A stretch of 64,000 nt of DNA from Straminergon stramineum (lineage: Eukaryota > Streptophyta > Bryopsida > Hypnales > Calliergonaceae): the NCBI GenBank assembly GCA_963920665.1, contig OY987264.1:33646906-33710905 (forward strand), in the 5' to 3' direction. The notes under the pieces were generated by a model. That model did no database searches and was not told where the DNA came from. It saw nothing but the letters and a program-made list of their open reading frames with translations. Made by a program: the position numbers and the translations under genes. Positions 49,984 through 60,700 of this stretch are shown piece by piece. Position 1 is the first letter of the stretch; each line of letters starts with the position of its first letter.

Positions 49984-52900
49984 ATGGGATCCTTCAGAGT
50001 GAAGCTGATCTTCAGCTTCTTGCTCTGTTCGTCTCTCGCTTGCATTGCTTCCACGAGTAGAGCGATCAACCCTGCGTTTCCACCGAGCTCTCGTTTCCCG
50101 CAAGGCCAAGCTGAGCGTCTCATCAAGGCGTTGAATCTGCTTCCGGGTGCAGCGGATGACTCTGACAATGGCGGTAATTTGCACGATGGGCCGCGACTGC
50201 AGGAGCGGAAGCTTAATCTTGCTATTCAAGGAGATGCCGGGATCAGTACCGAGACGCTGGGGCAGTATGCCGGGTACTTCAAGCTGGCAAGGACGCATGC
50301 TGCCAAGTAAGAAACTCAAACTTGATTCCATCGTTACTCTTTAGCTTTTGAATCACCGACAACCTCAAAAATTAGCTCATGAACAGTGGTGATATTTCAA
50401 GAGTACGTCAATGGGCCCCTCCCAGAGATGCTTGTCATCTGATCTGTTCGTCTTAGAAATACTGGTTGTTCTATATTACTGGTTTTCAGATTACTCAAAT
50501 GTAGTTTTTGGACGTGTTCAAATTGTTTTGCCTTCCATTTCATTGAAGGCTTTTTGGCTTGTGACTGCAAGAACTTGGTGTAAATCATCAGTCATGTGCA
50601 GTTGCTGACATGCACTGTAATCTTGCCACAGCATGTTTTACTTTTTCTTTGAGTCACGAGGGAACAAGACCGATGATCCTGTGGTGTTGTGGATGACCGG
50701 CGGTCCTGGTTGTGCGAGTGAACTTGCATTGTTTTACGAAAATGGACCATTCAAGATCACGGAAGATCTAAGCCTCGTCTGGAATGATTATGGATGGGAT
50801 AAGGTACATGTCACATGGAGACTTTTTTTGGTCTAATTTCATTTAGTTTTGGACTAGCATGTGCAATGTTCTCTGATTTTGGTGATATAAAATTTGGTCC
50901 ATTTGAATTCTATTATTTTCACAGTGTGTTCAATCGAATTGGTTGTTTTGTATCCATGTATCTTTCGTCCTTTAGGGGTTAATGATACCCTCCAGTTATC
51001 TAAGAGATGTTAGACATTGTAGAATTTGCCATATTGAAGAGCCATACATTTTTTTTTATCATACTAATGCAGTATGACTCTTGCGATTGGACAGGTGTCT
51101 AGCATTATTTTCGTGGATCAGCCAGTTGGAACGGGTTTTAGTTACAGCACGGATGTACGTGACATTCGTCACGACGAGAAGGGAGTGAGTGAAGACATGT
51201 TCGACTTCTTTCAGGTTGTGATTTTATTCTTTGTAACTGCAGTTTTGTCTGGGCAATCAATTTGTACGACTATCTTGCTATCTTTTATATGAGGGGTTAG
51301 CTATGCAAGTATTTTTTGAGGTTGTTAAACCTCAATCTGAACTCTATTTGTGATTTTAAAGAACTTGCATTCTAATAACATGGATGTTGGTAACAGGCAT
51401 TCTTTGAGGCGCATCCTGAGTATTTGAAGAATAAGTTTTATGTTACTGGCGAATCTTATGCTGGCCATTACGTTCCTGCCGTGACTGGACGCCTTCACAA
51501 GGCAGTGAAGGACAAAGAGGGTGTCCCCATCAACTTAAAGGTGCTATTTACTAGCGATATTGTCATTTGCATAATTCAAAAGTGTGTCCTTGTTTTTGGT
51601 TTCACTTCGGTCTTCTGTAAAGTGCTTTTACATTTTGAGACGTAATAAATATCAAAATCTGTTCTATGCTATCAATCATATTAGGTCATCTTACTCTTGT
51701 ACAACCTATGATCGATTCTACGCAGAGTCGTAACATTTCACATGTTGGTTGGCGTGCAGGGCTTTGCAATTGGAAATGGCCTTACCCGACCTGATATTCA
51801 GTATGAAGCATATGCTGATTACGCACTTAATATGAATCTAATTACCGAAACAGACCATGCTAGATTAAGTAAAGTGTATCCAGCTTGTGCTACATCCATC
51901 AAACTTTGTGGTGAGTCCCCAAGATCATCACTATTTAGTTGATTGTGATGATAATCATCATTTCTCTCTTAATCAATTTCTGTAGAAGCTAGATGCATTG
52001 AGCCTACAATCCAGGCTTGATTTTGATATGAAAACGACTTTTGATGTATAGGTCCGAAGGGAACTGTCACTTGCATTGCAGCTTACCTAGTCTGTCAGAG
52101 CATCTTCAATTCTATCTTGTCAATTGCTGGAAATATTAACGTAAGTTTCTAACTATTTGTGCTTTATTGTTAAAGATACCAGCATAGAATCCATAGTCCA
52201 TGATATTGCTAGAATCCAACCAATGCACGCGTGCCCCTTTTTCAATGCATCTGGGAATGTCACATGCATTGGGGTAGATTAAAGTTGTGTTGCTATGCAT
52301 GTATTTTTGCTGTATGTTTGCTTCCGTGAAGAATTTCATAGCGGGCATCTTTCAGTAAAAAGGTTGAGCGAGAGCTTGCAGGGTTTTATTTCGAAGAGAA
52401 TCTCCTCGGGAAATCTCATGTTAATGTGCGTGTTCTGTTTGCAGTACTATGATGTGAGAGAAGAGTGCTCAAGTGGTATTTGCTATGACTTCTCAAGACT
52501 GGACGACTTCTTGAATAATGAAACCTCTCGAGAAGCCTTAGGTGTGGGAGACCGAAAATTTGTGGCATGCAGTCCTTTGGTGTATGAAGCCATGATGGTT
52601 GATTGGATGAAGAACCTTGAGAAGGGAATTCCAGAGCTCTTGGAGGATGGAATTGAGCTTCTTGTCTATGCGGGAGAGTATGACCTGATCTGTAATTGGT
52701 TGGGTCAGTACCATGAACTCTTTGGCACTGCAACTGTTTTGGACTTTTGCTTGTCCAGTGTCCTTTAGCCCCGTCATAACTCTCCATGTTCATTCTAATG
52801 AATATTCAAATGCACTCAGTGGCCGCTATTCAGAGAACTTATACCTATCTTGTATGGCCAAGTTCTGGGTTGTCTGAAAGACAACCACTTGGGGGTCTCC

Positions 52901-53561
52901 AGGTGATACTATCACTTTTAGAGAGTAGTTATGTTACCTTGTTCTTATAGTGTTTTCATTTTGCTGAGTGCAGGAAATTCGAGGTGGGTAACCGCAATGG
53001 ACTGGTCAGGCCAGATAGAGTATGCAAAGGCTGATTGGAAAAAGTTTGAAGTCGATGGTGAAGAAGCTGGACTTATAACAGGCTATGGACCTCTGCAATT
53101 CCTTAAGGTATTATTCCTATTGCCTTTACGCGTAATTTTTTGCTTTGTACGATGATTTAGTTTAGCATTTAATAAATTGGAAAACGTTTTACTGTTTAGG
53201 TGATTAATCTTGAGTAAGTAATTATTATGTCAAGGAGTATATTGAAGATTATACTAAGGATTCTATGGAAGCAGACATATGGAAATTACACATCTCAATT
53301 TGGGTAAGAGGCACTTGTAATTATCCACTTGTTAAAATATGCGATGTATTTATGTGTCGTGAAGTTCATAGATGTTAATTAATTGGTTTGCATGACCAGG
53401 TTCATGATGCTGGCCATATGGTGCCAATGGATCAACCCAAGAACTCGCTGGAAATGCTGTACCGCTGGACAACAGGAAAGTCACTTGGTGACAAAATTTC
53501 CGATGTAACCATCATCAAGGAGATCCCGAGCAAAGGGGACTCCTACTCAGAATTAGTTTGA
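49984..53561 (+). CDS. SCPL49-like: Serine carboxypeptidase, SCPL47-49 group (9 exons, 517 residues)
   Basis: Secreted or vacuolar S10 serine carboxypeptidase, closest in pattern to Arabidopsis SCPL47/48/49. It would remove C-terminal residues from peptides; the physiological substrate is unknown. Exons: 49984-50306, 50632-50803, 51095-51214, 51397-51540, 51760-51910, 52052-52140, 52445-52703, 52974-53107, 53400-53561. Signal peptide about 1-27; propeptide-like segment to about 90; MTGGPGCASELALFYENGP (oxyanion region, with CAS where CSS is usual); catalytic Ser225 in GESYAGHY, Asp413 in YAGEYDLICNW and His470 in DAGHMVPMDQP, so the triad is complete. Conserved FVDQPVGTGFSY and GFAIGNGL are present. 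Length equals SCPL49 (516). Start chosen as the ATG followed by a good signal peptide. Intron 2 carries a solo TTAA-element end (50967-50982). Confidence 0.95.
50967..50982 (+). repeat. Solo end of a TTAA element in carboxypeptidase intron 2
   Basis: GTCCTTTAGGGGTTAA is identical to the last 16 bases of the element at 1547-2473. No left-end partner occurs within the 291-base intron, so this would be a relic of an insertion that lost its other end, or a chance match. Confidence 0.4.
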
Positions 53562-54030
53562 TTTGCTGTTGTGCGTTTATCTTCGCACATGCAAGGTAGC
53601 TAAAAGGTGAAGATGATGTAGGGGTAATGTACAGTTTGATTTCCTGGACCTTCTCATTCAATTTGTAATTGATGTAATTGAAAAACTGGATTTCGCCTGG
53701 GTTGATTTCATTGGTTTCTTAGATCACTGATCAATTGAATTAGTGGGAAGTCTGAGTTAACCCAAACGATTGTCATTGTTCTCCATCACTAATTCCTTCT
53801 CTTTCTTATCAATTGCTTTTGTCTCTTTTGCATGTCACATGATATACCAAATGTTTTTGGGAAGTAAGTGTTTCATTTCATTTCGCAATGAAATTAATCC
53901 CCATAATATTGAAAGGTGTAATTGTGATTGTGGTTGTTTATTTTTGTGGTTGCTTCTTCAAATGGATTCTTGTTTTGATTATCTTTGTTTTAAACTATTC
54001 CAGAACAAGATCAATGCCTATGAATGATTT
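53562..54030. other. Carboxypeptidase 3' region
   Basis: AT-rich, with the probable carboxypeptidase 3' untranslated region in its first 150 bases. The frame 53770-54027 (85 codons, Phe/Cys-rich) is not supported as a gene. Confidence 0.45.
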
Positions 54031-54417
54031 TTAACTTATCCAATTTGAATCTTTGATACTGAGCTGTACCGATAATTTCTTGGCATGATCGCTCCTATTT
54101 GCCAGATCTAAAGTCATGGTAATTCGATAACTCTCAGACGAGAAACCAATCACGAGAATCAGTCTTCCCTTGCCATCGTGGACAATGGATGCATGCCGGT
54201 GGCCGAAATATCCCCGAAATATCACGGACTATAGATAAGAATATTCTTCTCTCCCTTCATTCGTCAATTCTGATTCTGATTCTGAAACAAAAATTTTGCG
54301 TGTCGGCTCAGGCCCTTCTTGAGTTAAGCTTAAGCGCCTTCGACTTGATACTGGTGCTCTGAAGAATCTGTAGTTGGATGTTTTGGTTAGAAATATTGGT
54401 TGTGAAATAGAACTCAA
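54031..54417 (-). pseudogene. Stop-interrupted ORF divergent from the UPF0114-type gene
   Basis: From ATG at 54417 the minus strand is open for 62 codons, meets a single TAG at 54229-54231, and continues in the same frame for another ~65 codons to a TAA near 54031. The first half is rich in Ser, Arg and Thr, like a plastid leader (starts MSSISQPIFLTKTSNYRFF). The second half (IFRGYFGHRHASIVHDGKG..., then RLILVIGFSSESYRITMTLD) looks like a compact domain but matches no family that I know. The two divergent ATGs lie 45 bases apart. It may be a recent pseudogene, a gene with a short unrecognised intron over the stop, or chance. Confidence 0.3.
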
Positions 54418-54461
54418 AGCTCTTTACTCAGAGTACAATTCAAGTTCATAAACATCATGAG

Positions 54462-56862
54462 ATGACGCTCTTTCTCGCACACAGTACCCGTCTCCTCCCA
54501 ACTTTGACCTACAATTCCTGCCTAACAGCGCGACTGCAACGCATCCCTTCACAGTTACCAGTGATATCGAAACGAGTGCATGATTACAGGGTGTTCAGGT
54601 GCTGCGTCAATGGTAGGTTGGACGCTGAATCAGGAGATAATGCTAAGTCTCCGGTGCTGAAAACTTCCCAAGCTGCTCCTGCATTAGTGAATTCAGATGC
54701 ATTGAAAAATGAAAAATTAGCACCTCAGACAGCAGGAGAGGAGCCATGGATTGCCCGCACCGAGGACAGAATCGAGAGGGTATGGCTTTGACTTAGCTGT
54801 TTTAATTGTGGACTCGAACCTTTCTGATGCGTTTGCGGTTGCCTTGTATCCGAAATCCACCTTGCATCAGGGTTTTAAGCAGTCCTGGCATCTTGAATTA
54901 GGGTTTCTGAGCTGCACAGGATGATCGACTTGAACCTGTTGTTTTATTTGTGGGCGATGAGTGTATGTATGATTCTTTTTTAGGGTTTGTGAAGGAGCTT
55001 ACTTTGAATTGATTGCTTGTGGTACAGCTTTACCGTGATGCGATGATGATACTGTATACTATAATGTCTGCAGGCCATCTTTGATTTTCGGTTCCTCACA
55101 CTGATGGCGATTACCGGCTCTCTTGGTGGATCGTTACTTTGCTTCCTCAAGGTCCCATTTCAACCTTTTCAGTCCTCTGCTTCTCTCCCCCTATGAATAT
55201 CGATGTGAAGTAATCAGGACAGAGAGCACTGCTGCTGGACTAAAGAGAAACATGTGTTGCTCATGCCTAGAATATAGTTGGTAATATCCTTTAGGCCTGT
55301 TTAATGGTTGCATAATGAATTAGGTAACTCAAATCTGAAGCATTGTTGTCGAAAATAGTACGTGCTAAGCCACGAAAGCGCAGAGGATGTACTTTTGCAC
55401 AACACAGAACATTAGAGAATAAATGTAGTGGACTACCTTAGAAGGTAAGAAGATATGTCTTGATCACCGGAATGCTTTTCTGTGACCAATCCATTTCATT
55501 ACGATGAATGCGAATGAACCTTTGGTCAGAATATCCTCCACTGGAGCAATAGGGAGCAAATTGAGCTGTTCAAAAATGTTAAACAATGCTCAAGATACGA
55601 ATTATTTAACATACTCTTGATGAGGATACCACGATCTTGGGTGATTTAAGAGTATCTGGAAATTAAAAATAGAAATGAATTTCTGCTTTGTGAAAATGAA
55701 AATGTTCGACCTACTCCGTACTAATGGTGTCCCACATGGCAGGGGTGTGGATTTGTATACGACTCTTACCGTGCATACTTAGCAATATATTTGAACGGTG
55801 TGCACACTGGCAAGGTGATCCTTCGCCTTGTTGAGGCCATCGGTAAGCACTAAACTCACCTCCACGTCAGCTGAATCTATTTAAATTAATTGCTTGATGC
55901 TTAGAGACCCTACTTGCAAATTCATTCTTGTGGTGAAGGATCCAACACATGCTTTCTATTGATGTCAGAAGACTGATGGAGTGAATTTTATTATCAATGT
56001 GGGGAACAACCAGAAATATACCTTATCGGCACTGTGATGCTGATATTTGCGATGGGCCTCTTTGGACTCTTCATCAGCAATGAGTCCCAGGGTGAACCCA
56101 CTGACCGTGCATTGAAGAACACAACCCTCTTTGGAATGTTCGCACTCACGGTACGCATAAAAGCTACCACTTTTCTCTATTACAGTGGAGGCAGGGTCTG
56201 CACAAGGCTAGAATTTGGACTCGCAGAACATTTTTTTGTAAAAGTGTGTAAATGTAAAAGTTTAGATCTGATCGGTTTGCGTCAAAAGCAGTTTGAATTC
56301 TAACTTTTATCTTAAGTTTCTCAGTTTGTCAAATGGCAATCAAATTTTCAAACGCTAGTCAACCTTACAGTTCGTAACTGGTTAGTCATGCCAAAGACAA
56401 ACTAGAACCTTTCAAACAATGGCTTTCCAATTACCAAAATCAGATATTAAGCTTAGATTGTCTGGCAATATAGTCTCCAAAGTCTCTAAGGCCTATGTGA
56501 CCCTGGCATGAATCTCCGGCCTCAATGCCTAGACGACATTAGTCAGTAAATGCTGTGCTCATATTCTTAAAATCAACTCAACCAACGTGTGCAATGGTCA
56601 ATAGCTAATAAACGTTGTGTAACTTTTGCCCATGAAACAGGCACGGCCACCGTGGATGAAGATCACTACTTTGGATGCACTGAAGACAATGCTGGGGCAT
56701 TGCATCGTGATGATCCTCGTTGTGAAATTGTTTGAAAAAAGTAAGACGGTTTGCATTGCCAGTTCCTTGGATTTACTGATGTATTCCGTTGCAATTTTCT
56801 TGGCAGCTGGTTCGCTCTATGTGCTACAGAAAATGCATTCTTCGCATTCCAGTAAGGCCTAG
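54462..56862 (+). CDS. UPF0114/YqhA-type membrane protein, probably plastid-targeted (5 exons, 284 residues)
   Basis: Plant member of the UPF0114 family (bacterial YqhA), small multi-span membrane proteins of unknown function. Exons: 54462-54779, 55074-55151, 55743-55842, 56014-56150, 56641-56862. The first ~95 residues are Ser/Arg/Ala-rich and low in acid at the N-terminus, as in chloroplast transit peptides. The membrane core has four hydrophobic segments: FLTLMAITGSLGGSLLCFLK, IYLIGTVMLIFAMGLFGLFI (the most diagnostic, IYLIGTVMLIF-MGL), LGHCIVMILVVKLFEKS, and LLMYSVAIFLAAGSLYVLQ near the C-terminus. Exon joins are phase 0, 0, 1, 0. The exon 3-4 join gives RLVEAIEIYLIG, as expected for the family. 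Family assignment rests on my memory of the motif pattern; plastid location is inferred. Downstream neighbour is convergent. Confidence 0.85.
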
Positions 56863-57746
56863 TCAAGTATACTTATCTCTCGGAATCTTGTTACATAGTC
56901 ATGTTGGGCGTAAGCTTTGTCCCTCACCTCAGTTATGAGTATGAAATGACAGCTTCCAAAACTTCAATAATTTGAGAAGGTTAACACCATCATGCCAAGT
57001 TTGTTTTTTGAGGAAATCATGTCAACATCTTTTGGTTATTTAAAAGACGATTATAAGCCATTACTCATCTGCTCATTCTGAGCCCTTCGATCAAACAAGT
57101 TCACATGTAGACGTTCTTGATTGAGTCAAACGACGTGGCAATATTGGCAATATGGTCAATAATTTTGTGGAGCCTAACGGCTCAAGCATTATTTCAGTCC
57201 ATAATTTGATTGCTGAGAAGTTTCCTTGGATGTCATCCCTTTCATGGTAAAATTGTACACCCCTACGGTATCGAGTAGTCCTAATGGGTTCTTAAGGTGA
57301 GAACGTAGGATGAGAAAACAATGAAGGCAATGCTCAGCCAATTATCCTGCACTTGACTTTTCAATCCGAAGCTTGTACGGTAATTGTTACATGCTGCATG
57401 CCACATTCTAGACCATTTATTAGATCCGAGGTCTCCAATCCCGAAACATCTCATTTCAACAACTCTGGAATTTTTCTATTGTTAGTGCCAAAAGTGACTT
57501 CTCATATTTTTTGGAGTCGAAATAAATCAATTATGTTGCTTTAAAGAAGAAAATCAATATGACAGTAAAAAAGAATTGAAACACAACATATTTCCACAAC
57601 AAAGAGTTATTTTGGAAGTTACTAACTATTTGTTTTTAAAAGTAAACTTTTTACTTTTAGGTTGGAAACTTCAGGGTTCAAATGTAAAAGCTATCACAAG
57701 TCTTATTTGTGCATTGTTTGGAGAGTTTAGAGGAAAACATGAGCAA
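56863..57746. other. Region between the UPF0114-type gene and the aspartic-protease 3' ends
   Basis: The two genes converge here. No other gene or element end is seen. It should hold both 3' untranslated regions. Confidence 0.5.
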
Positions 57747-60700
57747 TCACGTACATGGAACTTGAATCCACGTGATTTTGTTCTTGACACGATCAAAAGT
57801 AACGCTTTGATTGACCATAAAATTGTCTGCAATGCCATCAAAATCCACAGCTTAATGACACGGGAGTTTCATGTTCAAAACCAGATGCACCGGGTCCCTA
57901 GTGGGACGTAGCTAGTTTTAAACATTGAATACTGAAAGGCCCTTGAAAACATGATCAATTCTAAAACAATTCAACTGAAACCAAGCACAACATTATTAAC
58001 CAACTCTAGCATGTTCTACAAAGATAGGGACCTGCTAATGAGGTGACACTGATCACTTTAATTAGAATCCCTCCCTAACAATCCTGGGAGATATATTTCG
58101 TCCCCTGGTGAGATGCCACAAAGACCAAAAGGATGAAATCTCTAAATTATAGAATGACATGAAAAAGATAAGTTAATAAAAAGCAGTGAGAACATACGCC
58201 CAACAATGCTATATTCACTCTTGCTGTCCATCAGATTCAAGCAGACTATATATGAATTATCCTGCAGGCACAACCACATTCACCTGCAACCTTGAGATTT
58301 AACATCAGTTGCACAAGCGAATCATTTTTTCAAGATTTCCGGGAAACTCAGAGACTGAAATAAATAACTCCACGAACCAGCATAGGGATAATAGCATAGG
58401 GTCTCAGAACTTCGAGCTTCGCCCCACCCAAAAATTTCAGGGTGATAATTGGCAATTCTACAGAATCTGTATTCCTGCACTTGGACAATCAACAGGCCAT
58501 CACACAAAAAGAAATTACACATTGTGATCACAAGAATGTGGATTTGTGGAGCATGCAGAATTAACTGGCACAAACTAGGAGCTGCTGGATTTGAACAAGA
58601 TGATTAATTACTTACGGTAGTGAATAGCAGTGTTGAAAGGCGTCAACGGGGCTTGTTACACTTCTGTAAGGGACTTCCTTGTCTACCTGCATGTGTCCAA
58701 ACATAAAAATGAAATGAAAATAAAACTAGAAATCACATACTACTGCAGACAGGAAAATCAACAGAAATCAACTGGTGAGATGATCCACTTTCAAAGAAGA
58801 ACTCCAGTCTCTATTTGCAGGCTGGCGAATGACCCAATGACTTTAATCACATAATCATATATCTCAGAAAGATTAAAGCTCCGACTCGGGGTTTTTGACG
58901 TTTTCTATTAAAAATACAAGATCTTTAAAACACTAACATATCGCACTGCAACTTATCATCATCTACGAGCGACCTCAGCAAAAGCCACCCTCTGTGACTT
59001 CAGTAAAATAACTCTAGCTGGCAAGCAACTTCACTACGAGATTCTTTGCTCCTTCGATAGAGGAGGTGCTCTGTAGATGTGAATTAACTCCATATTAGGA
59101 ATTAGGTCAATTTTCAAGTAGTAAAAAACACCGTGCTCAAGAATCCTACTGATTTTTTCCACTGTAGATGTAGCCTATGTTGATGCAATGCCTCCTCCCT
59201 TTCATAACATTATTAATCAGTTAAAATGCTCAGGAATCCCAAGGGAGGGATATTTCATCTTACGGTGAGATGTCACAAATGGCTTAAAAGAAGAGATCTT
59301 TGAGTTACGAATGTTATGTTCGGTCCAGAGCCAACAAATTTTTAAGAATTAAAGCCTGACGATTTAATTCAAAACACAGAACAGGTAGAAAATAATCAGC
59401 TCAACAATGTTCCGCTTCCTCTCAGTTCGGCACAATGCTAGGAATATTATTTATCAACAACTAGATTTTAAGACGACAGAGCAGGCCTTACAGCAGTTGC
59501 GACAAGGTTGTAAGCATTTGTAGCGAGGTAAGAGTACGTGGTTCCCGAGTCGAAGATGGCCGCCGTGTTCGTCTTCACAGATACTCCGCCCACAAGCACG
59601 TACGTCAAGCCCACCCAGTAACCAACCCTGTCTATCAAGAAAGCACACAACAGCTCATCACCCACAGCAAGACTCAACTTAAATTCAACAGCTATGACAG
59701 ATCCTCTAGACTTCCAACCACTTGACCTCTGTATGGAATAAAATTATTTGTTCCAAGTTTTAAAACAAATTGCCAAAAACCATGATACCATCAACAAAAA
59801 CCCTCTTTCAATTGTGAGAAATGACTAACGTTGAATCTGCATATTGTTTGTGACCTGAAAATATAACACGCACATGAATACTGGTCTTTGATACTAAACC
59901 GGCTTGCTATGAAATTTTCAGATCATGACTTCATTCTTGCATATATGCACACCAGTGCAAATTCCTGTAGGAACCCTAAACCCTAAATTCTAAAACCCTA
60001 AACCCTACACATTCGTTAGATAATTGGACCGGCTTGGTCACAAACAAAAATCGATACCTAACTAGTCTCATATCAAAAAACAATATTTCCATGACCAGAT
60101 ACCAAATTAAATTGCTATGACTGAACATGAAAATGCCATAGGATATCTTCGTCCTGTTTAAAACAGCAACTTTATCTATATCTGCTTTACTTATAATAAT
60201 CAAATTAGCTATGTTAATATTCAAAGTAGTACTTGCATTTGCTGCTGCTGCTTCTGCTTGAGCATGCAAGAATGAAAGGAATGAGAAATTATAGCAAAAA
60301 GTTGTGGGGGATTATCATATCTTACGGCGAGGTTTTCAGAATAGCTGTGCTGTGCGCCTTGGAGGAGCCCCGGTCTCCCAACACCAGCCTGCCGGTGCTG
60401 AACCCATCGTCAAAGCAAAGGGAGAACGAGTTTGCTATCACTTTGGATTGGGCGAGAACGCTGGGAACGGACATGGCGCGCATGCCCAGGCCCAGAAGAC
60501 CGTCCGGCACTGTGGTGCCATTCACAAACGCTCCTGTCTGATTTGTTCCACATCTGCGATGGGTAGTAGCCCACACCCAGCCAGGCCAAAGCCACGGGAG
60601 ACTCAGCTGAGAGTCTAATTCGAATGAACTAGGATTTCAGTCAAATTAAGGTAAGTACACCTAATTGCAAGCCTCGTCTCATTGCGTCACTATGAACACC

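Noticed and set aside
52416..52793. Minus-strand 125-codon frame over the carboxypeptidase
   Set aside because: Antisense shadow of exon 7.
57115..57160. Resemblance to microRNA171 (TGATTGAG... followed by a GCAATAT motif)
   Set aside because: The two halves are separated by about ten extra bases, so the mature sequence is not present.
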